Of a stretch of DNA of 64,000 nt, positions 1-10,780 are shown in pieces. Source of the stretch: Pseudevernia furfuracea (Eukaryota > Ascomycota > Lecanoromycetes > Lecanorales > Parmeliaceae); NCBI GenBank assembly GCA_022315425.1, contig JAIUPT010000040.1:62001-126000 (forward strand), written 5' to 3'. The first letter of the stretch is position 1. Each line of letters opens with the position of its first letter. The notes under the pieces were generated by a model. That model made no database searches, was not told the DNA's origin, and saw only the letters and a list, made by a program, of their open reading frames with translations. A program made the position numbers and the translations under genes.

Positions 1-204
1 CCGATCAGAGTCTGGGCCGATTTTCAGATAATGGAAAAGAGGTCGGAACAGTATCCTGCAGGGGTGGATACAGGGCTCGAAGCCGTCGCGTCGAAGAAGC
101 CTTTCACTGCAGACGATCTCTTCTCGACGAGCCCGGCGAAGAAAGTCCTGTTTTCGACAGAGCCGGAAGCCAGAAGGCTATACTTCTCGATCATTAGGAC
201 CTGA
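1..204 (+). CDS. 3' end of an unrecognised protein gene (partial)
   Basis: Frame 1 is open from the first base of the window to a TGA at 202-204, giving 67 residues of a C-terminus whose start lies outside the window. The piece is charged and ends in Ser/Phe-rich sequence (for example LFSTSPAKKVLFSTEPEA). No domain or motif is recognisable, so no function is proposed. An open frame reaching the window edge with balanced composition suggests a real terminal exon, but 67 codons can be open by chance. The following 1.3 kb shows no continuation. Confidence 0.4.
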   Translation, partial: PIRVWADFQIMEKRSEQYPAGVDTGLEAVASKKPFTADDLFSTSPAKKVLFSTEPEARRLYFSIIRT

Positions 205-1513
205 GGAGATGAGCATTATTCCACCTCAAACCTCGGAGAGACGATTGAGATGCATTCGCGTGCGGAAACTCCGCTGCATAGCTACCATAAGATATACTAG
301 CCAGGGCCTCGTGTTCTGCATCTACTACCGCCCAGATCACCAATAGCGCTCGCTTACTGTGCCACCGAAGGCAAATACAAGAGATAAAATTGATGACGCT
401 AGGATATTTATGAGGATGCTTGCTTGCCAAGAAGTCATTGTGGGAGGCGTACTATTTGTTGCTCGGATATTGCTTTCTTGATCTGGTTCTGTTTTCCAGC
501 CTCTGGGCAGGAACAACGCCGGTTTGTTTCATAGGGCATGTGTTGATGGGTTCTAATTTGTCTGAATCTTTCGAGTGTCTTCATAATAAATACGCGTTGA
601 AAGCAATTGAGGTGCCCGGCCTGTAGTATCTTTACCTCGTGTAAAGATGACTTGCTCCTTTCTTCACGATGCACTCTCAAGCTGACAACACGGTTCTGAA
701 CAGTGGAACAGTGGATTAGTGAGGGCTCATGGGCCTCGTACTCGGTCCATATATACCACGCGGCGATAGGCACCGCACCATGTGATTCCGTCATAGATAT
801 TCGCCATGTGGTATTCAGGATTGCCGTACCTAGGCCATGTTCCCCCCCCCCCTCCTCAGCATACTCTTTGTCTCCTCAATCGAGTTTATATACACGGAAC
901 CATAGTGTTCCTCTAGCGCCCCCGCCGCACCTGTATATAGCTTTCAATACTCCATTTACATGCCGCTAAAAGCATAGAAGTTCTCTAGCGCTAGCGCACG
1001 GGAATTTTGCCTGTTCAAGGCCTCTCTTCACATGCTGGCTTTGGTTTTAGGATGGCCCAATCACTATTTCCATCACTTGTATAGCCTCGTGGTCCCGACG
1101 TGCATTCTTGCCGAGCATGAGAAGACCAAGTATAGTGAGTGGAGGGTGGCGAAGCCGGGGAGGGGGGGGGGGGGGGGGGGGGGGGTTTCAGCCTGGCTAT
1201 AATGGACCATGAACGCCAACCGCTGAAACACCATCTTTGCCACCTTCTTATCCATTCTAATTTTTGTACTCCATCAACATTTCCAACCAGTCAGGTCCAA
1301 TAGAGCGTTTGCTCATCTCCAAGTGTTTTTGACATCGTGGGTAGGGGGACGGCGGGACGGTGCATCGTTTTAAGAGATATGGGGTTAATCGATACCATGA
1401 GTTCCGGCAGGCTTCAATCACCCGTGGCAAAGATTCAAACCACGTCCCTCCTCGAGACCGCCGCCATGGCTACTGTACCTTCCTCAGTCTGCTTAACGAG
1501 ATCCAATTCCAGA
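205..1513. other. Intergenic stretch with poly-C and poly-G runs
   Basis: I see no convincing gene. Short open frames here overlap on both strands and show no family pattern. A C-run lies near 841-852 and an uninterrupted run of 24 G lies at 1162-1185; such homopolymers are length-unstable and may be mis-sized in the assembly. Confidence 0.5.
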
Positions 1514-1798
1514 TTAGCTATCATGTAGAATATCCATTCGTTCGTTGCGTGAAAGTTGCTCGAATGAACGGTCGCCAAAATTCATGTCAATGTTGTATTG
1601 CCATTTCGTGTTCTCGAACAGATTGAAGGTGGAGATTTCAAAATCGCGCATATCAAATGCACAACCGAGCTCCCTGATCGGGGGGGAAATAGGGTCGGTA
1701 TAACTTCCCACTATCGTACACCACCATGGAATACCCGTCAATTTTTCCCCGATTGAGAAGAGGACAGCTCGAGCCTCAGCCCGCCGCTGACCGTTCAC
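1514..1798 (-). pseudogene. Coding-like relic, family unknown
   Basis: A 94-codon minus-strand frame with a protein-like composition (aromatic, Asp/Asn-rich, e.g. FDMRDFEISTFNLFENTKWQ) begins at a GTG, not an ATG. Reading upstream in the same frame gives two close stops (near 1805-1820) and then further open sequence to about 1.95 kb. That is what a decayed gene would look like, although a missed exon boundary (an AG lies just before 1798) could also explain it. I do not recognise the family. Confidence 0.25.
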
Positions 1799-2148
1799 TG
1801 TGAGTAGTTGTCACCGTTCTCAGGAAACCCCGTAGAGTAGAGTGACGTGGTTAGAAACAAAGGTCATGGCCGCCGCTAAACATAACCCTTCGATATGGAA
1901 CACGAGGCAGCATCTAGCCTCCACCGCAACGTCATCTAAAACCGCGACACGGGATCGATGCCAAAGACAAAGTCTTCCTCGAGACTGATAGGTGGGAGAG
2001 ACTAGATACAACCCCCCAATACGGTAGACAACTCCTCCGCTCACCACCCCGATTCTCCTGTAAAAACACCGAAATCCAAACTTCTCCCTTACCTCCGAAT
2101 CCCCACACTCCACCTCCGATTCCCCACCCCTCAACCTGACACTGGCCA

Positions 2149-2404
2149 TCAATTGCACTTGCATTGTGTCTCCTTGCACGGATTGCCGGGGCCACAGGCT
2201 TGCAGGCAGCAGTATTCCGTTTCGCGCTTGTTCGGACCGGCCAAAGCGACAAGGTCGTAGGGCGTACTCTATGGTTCCAATTTTGAGCATGAGGGGTCAA
2301 AAAGAAAGGTGGTTGGAAAACACACAAGATCTTCGACGGGATGAGCGACGATGCCAGAAACCATGATGACGAGAGCGGCCAGGGAGATGGGAGAGAAGCT
2401 TCAT
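2149..2404 (-). pseudogene. Small cysteine-rich secreted protein gene with a frameshifted signal peptide
   Basis: An ATG at 2404 opens with a basic then Leu-rich start (MKLLS), but the hydrophobic signal-peptide core continues in the +1 frame. Exon 1 (2326-2404) is 79 bases, one more than a multiple of three, which points to a single extra C in the run near 2388-2392. Exon 1 ends at GTGTGT, a 57-base intron (2269-2325) ends in CATAG, and exon 2 (2149-2268, exactly 40 codons) carries a six-cysteine tail ending CKETQCKCN and a stop. The signal peptide, intron size and clustered cysteines are those of fungal small secreted proteins. A sequencing error, or use of the in-frame internal ATG with a short signal, are alternatives. 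No homologue is recognised and no activity is claimed. Confidence 0.55.
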
Positions 2405-3067
2405 GTTGTTGGTGGTGCGAGGTTGTTGGGAGATTGGAGCGTGTGTAGCTTTGGTTGCCAAAGGATTGGGAGGGTACAGAGAAGTGTGTCGGCGAATAGA
2501 CTTGAGGATGGGGAGGGAAAGGTCGACTTGGGGAGGAAACAGAATGCTTTTACATCTTTGACGTGAAGAGCAAAGCGAGAACGAGGGCATGATAGCTAGA
2601 AGCAAGCCGTCCCCGACCAATGAAACTTTTCGTATCTTGGGGTATCAAGATAATGTTGGAAGTGTCTAGATCATTCCATGCATCTTCTAGCGTCTTCTAT
2701 GCATATATTCTTTCATCCGATGTTTATAGAATCATTCTTTGGAGTTTATACCCATAGGCCCCGTCCATAGATCTACATGCTTCCTATCATTCGTCCACTG
2801 TAGCCTTTGAGAGATAGAATCGTTGGCGTTTTGAGCGGTATCGATGTAGAGTTGACCAAGCCATTTTCCAGGCCTCGGTATCGTTTTGTCCGTACTGCAT
2901 TCGGCGTTTGACACATAAATCTGGAGGGGCAATATGTTGCACACAGACGAACAAGGCAGAGGATTGCGGAGATGTCGGGTATGGCTTTATGCGGAGCTTT
3001 TGGGCGACGACATATTCATCACGCTAATCTGGGTAGCTAGGAACTGCTCATAGCCATGGCATCCGGC
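2405..3067. other. Intergenic stretch with one doubtful minus-strand reading frame
   Basis: A 70-codon minus-strand frame at 2732-2944 starts with GTG and has protein-like composition, but no ATG or signal sequence can be joined to it in frame. Otherwise the stretch holds the presumed 3' flank of the aldo/keto reductase gene. Confidence 0.3.
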
Positions 3068-4130
3068 CTAATGCCAATACCTGCTAGTCAGAGGTCTCAC
3101 TTTCTCCCAAGCCTCATCCAACGCTTTCACGACATCCTCCGGCAGTGCTCCCTTATCAAGGTCCTTCAAGTTCTGCTCGATATGCTTCGTACTGGTTCCA
3201 AAGGTTAGCCTCCTTTTCCTCAGAGTCACCTTCATGGCCCAATACTCACCTACTCGCTCCTATCAAAATAGCATCCGGATACTTCTTCCCCAGCTGCGAA
3301 TGATGCGTCATCCACCGCAAAGCCACCTCCGCCATTGTAAGCCCATGCTTATCCGCCGCCGGCTTCACAATGTCAATCGCCTCAAAGTATTCATCCCTGA
3401 AGTATCTCGCCCTGTACATCTTGCCCATCATTCTCTCTGGATCGAACCTCGAGCCCTTTTCTACTTGTCCATCTTTCGAAAAGCCACCTGTAAAGAAGCC
3501 ACCGCCGAGTGGATTGTATGCGTAATAGCCCATACCGTAGTGACGAAGACAGGGGAACAGCTCGGCTTCAACTGTACGGTTGAGGGAGTTGTAGATGCCC
3601 TGGTAGACGGACGGTTTGATCCAGCCATGTGCTTCGCAGGTCTCGCAGATCTGAGCCACTTCCCACGCCATGTAATTCGAGATCGCGAATTTATCGAAGA
3701 GACCCTGCTTGTGTAGTTCGTTGACTTCGCGCAGGGTATCGATGTAGGGAGTCGTTCTGTCCGGTCCGTGCAGGTACCACATATCGATCTTTTTCGCCTT
3801 CAACGCCTTCAGTGATCTCTGCAGATTCTCGCGCAGATGCTCTGGTCTGTGTGTCCATTCCTCCTTATCCATGCCTCGCCCAACGGTTGGGTAGAATTTT
3901 GTGTCCATCACAATGCCTCTCTCTTGCCAATTGAGCTTGCCCAGGTACTCTTCGGAAGAGCCACTGCCGTAATAGCGCGACGTGTCAACTTCATTGTGGC
4001 CGTAGGACTGGAAAATGTCGAGGATCTGCTTCGCTTCACCGAGGTCACTGACCCGTGATTGCTCTGCGCCGTTGCCGATGGTCATGGCACCGAAGACGAC
4101 ATTGACAGCGGACTTTGGCTCGGGTGCCAT
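3068..4130 (-). CDS. Aldo/keto reductase, AKR7-like (aflatoxin-aldehyde-reductase type)
   Basis: Two exons (4130-3250 and 3191-3068) join across a 58-base intron (GTGAGT, branch GCTAAC, CAG) to give 334 residues, the usual size of the family. These cytosolic TIM-barrel enzymes reduce aldehydes and ketones with NADPH. The AKR catalytic tetrad is visible: Asp49 (NEVDTSRYYG), Tyr54, Lys78 (MDTKF) and His121 (WYLHGPDRT). The region around YYAYNPLGGGFFTGGF is typical of AKR7-like fungal proteins. The start is the first ATG of the frame, and the C-terminus ends SRYWH. No metabolic cluster partners adjoin it, so a general detoxification role is inferred. Fold assignment is firm; the substrate is unknown. 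Confidence 0.93.
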
Positions 4131-4689
4131 GATGTGTAAGCTATGATGGGCGCGAGGACTCGCGATAAGGTTGAACTGATTGCAGAGGGTGGAAGATGAG
4201 GGCGCTGTAGACGTTTATAAGACCTGGGGCAGCTTCGGGTTTATCGGGTATAAAAAACCCTGGCCTCACCCTCGTCGAAGTTTGTTCCACCCCTACTGTT
4301 GTACAGAGCTGGAACTCAAGCGGGTCCATGCATGATGAAACGCGGTATAACATAGCTACAGGACGCGAACAGGCGGGCACGCAGCAGTTGCGCTTGGGGT
4401 GCTTCCATGATACCCGGCAGGCTGCAACCCTCGAACTCGAAACAAGCTCTTCCAGGAGAAAGTTATGGCATAAATAGAAGGGTGAGGATGCATTTCTCTG
4501 ATGCTCTCCAATTCATTGCGCATGAGTAGCTTATGTCAGCAAACCCGAGTCGTGTGTTTGGTTAATAAATTGTTGTGGTTGCTGCATTATTGTTGATCCT
4601 AGAGACTGTCAGGCTCCAGCCCCGCCTTGAGACCACCAGTTTCTGGTAATCTTTCAGCGGCTTCGCTTCTTAATGTTTCTCGCGATGTC
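4131..4689. other. Upstream region of the aldo/keto reductase gene
   Basis: No gene is seen. The stretch must hold the promoter of the minus-strand reductase gene; a TTATAAA on the minus strand lies near 4218, about 90 bases before the ATG. Confidence 0.35.
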
Positions 4690-5548
4690 ATGGATATCGT
4701 TTCCGACGTCGCAGCAGTTGTGGCTCTGCTCGAAGCCACAAAAAAGACTGTCAGGTTCAAGATTGTGCGGAAATGACAAGGCTGTGAGAGCATTCTCCAC
4801 ATGATCGCTGGCACAGTTCAGCAATACGCGCAGAATATTCCCATTTTGACCTCCTTAGTGGTTCCTGATGGACCACTGGGACAGTACAAGAAGGAAATTG
4901 AAGGACTCGTTCCGAAGCTGACGAAGAAATTCAAGTTCATTGCCAGCAAAAAGGACATTCAAGACACCATGTCTACATTACATCAGCCGAGATACGAAGA
5001 GAATGATCTTCAGTGTTCTGTCAGCTTGACTTGGCAAATCTCATTCAACCAAATCAGACTCCAAAGGCCAAAAGCCGCAAACCTACTCTCCCTCCTGGGC
5101 ACGCTTAGGCATGAGGCCGTTCCTGCGGAACTTCTGGTGCGTGCGTCAATCCATGAGTTAGATTATCAAGAAGATATTGGGATCCTGGTCCAGGAATGAG
5201 GATCCCATCTCATTTAGTGTGCATCGAGTTGTCCAACTCACAGTCCGAGCCGAGCTTTCAAAGCAAGGCACACTCAGCAAGTGGCAGGCTGCAGCGCTCA
5301 GGCTAGCATTCAATTCTTTCGCAGAGAATTTATCGGTCGAGAGGGAGACAGAAGATCTGACGGCGTCCGAGTTATTGCGTCCCCATGCTACGATTGTTCT
5401 AGAATACAAGCTCAATGCGAAGCCGGACATTGATCGTTCAAAAGAGACTGGAGCGCAATTCGTTGAACTTCCATATGCTCAAATATCAAAACGCGATTGC
5501 ATGTCCATTCAATTGGAAAGTGGGGTAGCCGAGGAAAAGATTCTGTAG
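4690..5548 (+). pseudogene. NLR (STAND) gene ghost lacking its NB-ARC core
   Basis: Three conserved pieces lie in order. From 4690 the frame reads like the helical N-terminal domain of fungal NLRs (SDVAAVVALLEATKKTVRF), then a TGA near 4774. From 4801 the same frame has the hallmark that follows (PDGPLGQYKKEIEGLVPKL, then KKDIQDTM). It then jumps directly to winged-helix-like sequence (SLTWQISFNQIRLQRPKAANLLSLL). From about 5200 the homology continues in another frame (ISFSVHRVVQLTVRAELSKQG, LRPHATIVL), the region before TPR repeats. Walker A and B motifs and the rest of the nucleotide-binding domain are absent. So it has a large internal deletion, a stop and a frameshift: a dead gene. Fungal NLRs act in non-self recognition and programmed cell death. 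Confidence 0.7.
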
Positions 5549-6114
5549 TGCTGAAACTTGAATAGAGTCACTGGCAGGAGGTCCGAAATCTCGACTAGCC
5601 AGCTAGTAGATCCAGCCCACCTGAAATGTGAGATGCAAGTTGTCCCTACCCTCAACTACTTCAGCTCTTGAGATTGAGTATCTCGCTGCTCGGTGTTTTC
5701 GGTGGAAGCGCACAAGAATTCCGCGTGTTTCCGCCACGAGGGAAGAAAGAGCGACGCGGAGATGACAAACGTCCTACTTCGCTGACTGTTACTCAGCTTT
5801 TCGATAGTGCTGGAGGCCAGTTCCGCTCGAAGAGCTAATCTTCGAAGCTTTACGGAGCTCCTCGTCGTTGTCTTGGAAGTAGGCATCATGTCTCGCGATC
5901 TACCGTTGATTGCGGTGCATTGAGACCAGCAGCAAGAGGAGCAGAGTTTATAGAGGCTTGATGCCAATCGTTGATCTATCTGATTGGCGTACTACTGTAG
6001 CACCCCATGTGCCTGTCCCCAGTCATTGCAGATCGCCAAGGCATCCAAACATACTACCAGCATCTCATCCTCTCGCTGGCAGAGCTGACCATTTACCCTC
6101 GTCGGACTTCAATC
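5549..6114. other. Intergenic, nothing recognised
   Basis: Open frames on both strands overlap each other and lack family features. The stretch contains the 3' flanks of the NLR ghost and of the small secreted protein gene. Confidence 0.4.
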
Positions 6115-6512
6115 TCACTACCGTTCACTTAGCAATCATCCACATCCTCACTCTCTTCCAATATTGGGGGATATACTCACGTTGCATTCACAGATAGCAT
6201 AGTAGTAATCTCCATTCTCAAACGGTGTCTGACACGTGTGGCAGCCGCTGGCTGCGCACTCGGAAGCAGCGGCCGCCGAGGTGGTAGCTCGATAAGATCC
6301 TCCATTGCAGCCTGCAGGCTCTGGGACTGCCTCACGAGGTCTGCGACTGTCAGTTCCTGGCACCGGAAGGAGGGACCGGGTGAAGAGAGTAAGGAGTGCA
6401 GGGTATGCTTTCACTGGAGTTGAGGAGGGGGATGGAAGGCTAACATGTTCAAAGCGTTGGAGCCGGCGATGAATACGGAGGCGAGCACAAGGAGGGCGCT
6501 TGAGAGATGCAT
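6115..6512 (-). CDS. Small cysteine-rich secreted protein (effector-like)
   Basis: Exon 1 (6512-6445) encodes a clear signal peptide (MHLSSALLVLASVFIAGSNA) with cleavage expected after the SNA. Exon 2 (6340-6181) encodes an Ala/Ser linker and six cysteines (CNGG, SECAASGCHTCQ, AICECN). Exon 3 is only the stop codon: donor GTGAGT directly follows ECN, a branch-like GCTAAG is present, and the acceptor TAG is followed by TGA (6117-6115). Total 76 residues. The first intron uses a weak donor (GTTAGC), and an alternative acceptor six bases upstream (exon 2 from 6346) would add two residues. If intron 2 is retained the protein gains eight residues. Size and even cysteine number suggest a disulfide-stabilised apoplastic protein. 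No homologue is recognised. Confidence 0.6.
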
Positions 6513-6611
6513 TTTTGAAGGATAGATCGGTTGGTATCTGTTTTATTTGGAAGGCTTGAGGACTGCTGTTGAGATGCTTGCAGAGCGTGATAGATGCGAC
6601 GTGATCTCCTT

Positions 6612-6617
6612 CTTATA
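6612..6617 (-). promoter_or_regulatory. TATA-like box of the small secreted protein gene
   Basis: TATAAG sits 100 bases upstream of the ATG at 6512 on the same strand, within an AAGTATAAGAAGG context. Position fits a fungal TATA element. A TCACGTGA palindrome (E-box type) lies further upstream at 6855-6862. Confidence 0.35.
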
Positions 6618-8680
6618 CTTAAGCCCGTTGAATGCCTCAGGCCACCCGTACATACTGCGGAGCGAAAATGGACGAATCGGACGCAAACGCAGTTGGACAT
6701 GGATCTGGGGTGAGTCTGTCCTCCCTAATCCAGGGTACTGATAAGACCAGCTCGTATATTGCGCCTCGGCTTCAGCTGAGGAATACGAGATGTCATTTCG
6801 TGCGTTCACCGGAACATGGTATGGTCAGAAAAGCAACGACCAAAATAGCAAGGCTCACGTGATTTGTCCGGTTGGGTATGTGGCTTATGCATAAACATGG
6901 CGTTGATGAGTGGACTACGTTGTAGGAATGGTAAGACGTTCGCGAAATGGACACTTGCCTGATCGGGGTCGGGCACCTTGATCTGGACGTGCGATGGTTC
7001 CCCATCTTTCCATCTGATTCCTGACTTACCCATTTTCCATCTCGCTGTGATAAACACACAGCTGCTCTTTGAGTCTGATTGGCCTTTGCCAGAGTATACA
7101 AGCCTCGCCAAGTCAGAGGTAAAGGTCAATGAGGTCGAGTTAAATCAGCGACTTTAGAAGCTACGAAATAACATGTAAGTGGCAGTGCAAAGTTGTAGAG
7201 GAAATTTACTAGAACAGTTTTTGTACTGCAAGTCTTGTAAATAATCTTTTGTGTTGTGGGGCGGTGCATACTAATAGATGTTAGCTTGGTGTGAAATTCG
7301 CGTTGGAATTTTTTCGTGTTTCCTCGGCTTCTCACGGCGTGGGAAATGATGGCTTAGCAGAACTTCAAGTTGTTTGATAATGCCAGTATCAAGTAAAAGC
7401 TATTATTGGCCGTTCAGAACATGAGACCGTGTCTCGGGTCCAACCTTGCCCTGGTCTCGTTGGGGTTCCCGATTCCCCGTGCACTACTACCCTGTTTGGT
7501 TCCTGTTGGTGGCGCTGTTCTTATGCCAAGCTTTCAGCTGCAGCTTCACTATCGAATGCAGGGAGACGGACTGCTTTGACGATATATCTTCATAATCACC
7601 AGGTAATTGGTCATCAAATCAATCGTACAAAGAAAATTTGCTGGCGATAGCCGCTGAAACATATTCGAGGAGCAGATTGAGTCATCTGTCTTTTGCTAAT
7701 ACATTCAAGGCCAATTACCATTCTCGAGGCCGTGGAGCTACAATGCGTAAGCCGAATTCTCGTCAAAACTTGCTAGAGGGGTGAAATGCGGTGTGATCCG
7801 TTGATGGACTAGAATCAAACTAAAGTGCTTATGAGAGTCAGTCGGGACAATTTCGACTGCGCCAGGCTTGAACTAAATTTAGCCACTATACTTTGAAATC
7901 CGACGTTTTGCTGTTCGGCGAGCGGATTCCGGGCAATAATAGTACGTGTCTTTTTCAGGACATCGCTGTTACGACATGGGCCACTTTTCTTAGTATGATA
8001 TTCCCTGGCAAGCCAATGAACGGGTGCACTGATCAGTACTCGGAAACACTGTGATACAATATTCGAAGGCCAGAAACCGACAATAGGCTTGCCTCAGCCT
8101 CATGGCATACAGGCCGTACTAAACTAGTTCTAAAGTACCCACCACCTCTCCGCCGCAATCGCCAACCTACGCTAGTGCCTCGCGGGTTAATCGGGGGGTT
8201 AACCAAAGGTCCTGTAAGAACCTTTCGCCTTATATTATAGAGATAGTAGCAGTGATAATGAATTTCACCGCAGGTATTATTTTTGAAGGACATATTGAAG
8301 CATGGATTGCTTGGCGGCGTTCCTTCACTCACGAATGTGCCAAGAATGCCAATTATATCGCTTCCTCATTCCTTTAGTCGCACGACATGACAAAGGCAGC
8401 CCTTTGCTACGTCCTCGAATCTTCATTATGAGTCTACCGCTTTGTTCCCTCGAGCCTTGTTATACCTCATCTTTGTCTCCTTGTTCTTGATCCAATGGCT
8501 TTGTTTTCAACATTTCACGCATTTATAGACCGTCATCTCCTTCCCCGATCCACAACTCTTCACGATATCAACCGCATTTACTCTGTAGTAACTGCCTTCA
8601 ACCCAGGGGTTCTGATCAACTCATTTCACCATCATCTACGAAGACCAAAACCGTCTGCCCATTATCAAGAATCGATTACG
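6618..8680. other. Two-kilobase intergenic stretch
   Basis: No supported gene was found. The 8.1-8.3 kb part is rich in short C- and G-runs and could be old repeat DNA, but no terminal repeats were seen. Pyrimidine-rich sequence at 8400-8500 probably belongs to the promoter of the next gene. Confidence 0.35.
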
Positions 8681-9040
8681 ATGTGCTTTATCAATCAATC
8701 CATCTGCAGTGGATGCAACTATATTACCGAAACGCCAACCCCGAAGAAACCTTCTACCCTCACTCCAGATGTACTTCAGTACGGTTGCAATGGTAAGGAA
8801 GCAGTGGTCGAGATTGAACATACCGGGCCCGAATTCTGCTTGAACTGTTACAACAAGAGGTACGTGGAGATCAAGATGAAGTAGGATAGGAAGGAGGCAG
8901 CTTTCACAAAGTGGGCAAGAAAGCAAGAATATACACCAGCGCAAGTTGAGTCGTTGAGGGCAAGGGTGAGGCAGGAAATGAAGAACGAAATCATCAGATT
9001 GGAACAGGAATGGGAAGAGATGTGGAGGTCTCTAAGGTAA
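8681..9040 (+). pseudogene. Small Cys-motif protein gene interrupted by an in-frame TAG
   Basis: The ATG at 8681 opens MCFINQSICSGCNYITE, a pattern (MC followed by CxxC near the start) found in many uncharacterised fungal proteins. The frame runs 67 codons with further cysteines (YGCNG, FCLNCYNKR) to a TAG at 8882-8884. Directly after it the same frame stays open for 51 more codons of clearly protein-like, coiled-coil-prone sequence (TKWARKQEYTPAQVESLRAR, LEQEWEEMWRSLR) to a TAA at 9038-9040, where a GTAAGT donor also occurs. The simplest reading is one nonsense mutation in a 119-codon gene. Stop-codon readthrough or a sequencing error cannot be excluded. No function is known for the family. 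Confidence 0.55.
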
Positions 9041-9264
9041 GTGAACTGTATTACCATCGAATTTCGCGGGACGGGAAAATGTTCGTTTCCGCCTGGTTTT
9101 AGTGGAGGCCTGTGTGTTGCTAAGGAAAGGTGCGCTTCTCGTTTTGGCTTAGATATTACTTTGTGAATGGCTGGTTGTCAATACTCTTTTTTTGGACAGA
9201 ATTTAAACGTGCTCCTGTCCCATGCTTATCGACTCCCTTTGGTAACAGGGAAAGATCTTGGAAG

Positions 9265-9393
9265 ATGTGCTACATGAACCAATCAATCTGCTCCGGCTGC
9301 GGTCATATAACGGAGGGTGGGTCTCAAAGAAGCCTCGCAGCCAAACCGCTGACCTCCCCGAAAGAGTCTGCAACATTGGGCAACCAAATGTAA
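9265..9393 (+). pseudogene. Truncated tandem paralogue of the gene at 8681
   Basis: The ATG at 9265 gives MCYMNQSICSGCGHITE, matching 13 of 17 residues of the copy 584 bases upstream. After a Ser/Pro-rich stretch it stops at 9393 after 42 residues, losing the second cysteine pair and the coiled-coil tail. It is therefore a decayed tandem duplicate. It could still make a 42-residue peptide with one CxxC. Confidence 0.5.
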
Positions 9394-10519
9394 TGTGTGC
9401 AGGCCATACCCCACCACACCATCTAAAACTGTTTCACACCCTATAATGTCAAGGATGCATCACGCTACATTGTAGGGCCGTCAATGCACTAGTAGTGTGA
9501 TCATGTCAAAGACCAATTAATAAGAATGAGTCGAAACGGAGTGGATCGACAGATAGAGAAAATTGAACGTCAAAGACATCTAGGGACTCTACCCAATCAA
9601 ATTTCATGGTGGCGAGCCTGCGAGGCTTATTACGTCGTTAATCTTGGACTTCAGAACTATCTACCACATCAACGCTTCGAGCCTGTGTACACGGTATAGT
9701 GTGCAGGTCACACTACACTATGCCCTGCCGTGGAGCGCTGACTTCATACCGCGCCGCATTTTGCTATCCTGACAAGATCTCATTTCAGGGGTAAAAAAAC
9801 AGGTCGCGCGATCAAAATCCGTTCTCGAAAAGTCACGACGACTCAACAACGAGCCAACTTACGGGGAACCCTTCCAGACCGCAATCGTTTTTATAAGCGG
9901 ATTGAAAACCTTACGGTCAAGTATTCTGATACAAATTTCCCTTTGCATAAGGTCATGACTTTGCGCAGACTAGGCCGTTTTTGCTGTTACCAACACAATC
10001 AGATCCACCATTGTGCCAGGGCCACCAATGCCACAATGATCCAGATCCCGGTGATCGCAAAAAAGCCGCCTTTGAACCAACTCGAAAGGTTGCCAAAAAA
10101 AATTAAAAATTGCAGGAAGTTTCTGACATGAACAGCCAACCGGTTCCGATGATCATCCACAAAAGTGGGCGAAAATCGAAGAACTTGTTGAAGACCCATG
10201 TGTCAATCCAGGTACGTTGGTTAGAAAGGAGTGACAAATCGTCACGAACATTTCCTCAACCATCGCCATCTCTCTTATATCCACTGATAGGGGAGGGGGG
10301 GGAGCCCATTTTGTTTTAGTTGATATTCATTGATGTGTGCGCGAAAGAAAGCGAGCTTTTCTACACTCTAGGTTGGAAGAATGCGAAGTCGCCCCCTTGT
10401 GGATGCCTTTGTGCTATATTCTCATACCGCGTACTATACAGAACGCTGCCAACCCGCTGATTCCCCCCCCTGGGACGCACAATCGCTATCTACCCATGCT
10501 CCACCGCACAAGACATTCG
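9394..10519. other. Intergenic stretch with a possible membrane-protein remnant (minus strand, about 9999-10270)
   Basis: On the minus strand, hydrophobic coding-like sequence appears in two frames: WIDTWVFNKFFDFRPLLWMI from about 10214, and a second segment GGFFAITGIWIIVALVALAQ ending at 9999. A 47-base intron (donor GTCAGA, acceptor CGAG) could join them, but no convincing start is visible. A run of 10 G at about 10291-10300 is also present. The rest holds nothing I can name. Confidence 0.25.
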
Positions 10520-10780
10520 TCAATGATGCTTACTCGGCTTAACGTGACGCACGCTCGTCGAGACTAGGATAATAACAATAATAGCAATCACAGTCAACAT
10601 CAGCAGACCCGAATAGACGCGCGTGCGGACTGAGTTTTGGCCGCTGGGGAATTGATTTTGTGGTCCAGGATTCGAAGCACTCAAGCCTGCTTGCTGTTCG
10701 ACATCACCGTTTGGGTTCTGTTGGCCGTGAGGTGCGGGTTGGTAGGTTGCTTTTGGAATATCAAGCCATGGCGGATCCAT
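10520..10780 (-). CDS. Small single-pass membrane protein, unknown function
   Basis: From the ATG at 10780 the frame encodes 86 residues: a Pro/Gln/Asn-rich N-terminal half (PPWLDIPKATYQPAPHGQQN), one strong transmembrane helix (VYSGLLMLTVIAIIVIILVS, about residues 55-74) and a short basic tail. Open sequence with similar Pro/Thr-rich composition continues upstream in two frames to about 10.9 kb, so the true start may lie in an upstream exon. Proteins with a disordered head and one C-terminal helix are common in filamentous fungi and mostly unstudied. Confidence 0.4.
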   Translation of the reverse strand: MDPPWLDIPKATYQPAPHGQQNPNGDVEQQAGLSASNPGPQNQFPSGQNSVRTRVYSGLLMLTVIAIIVIILVSTSVRHVKPSKHH

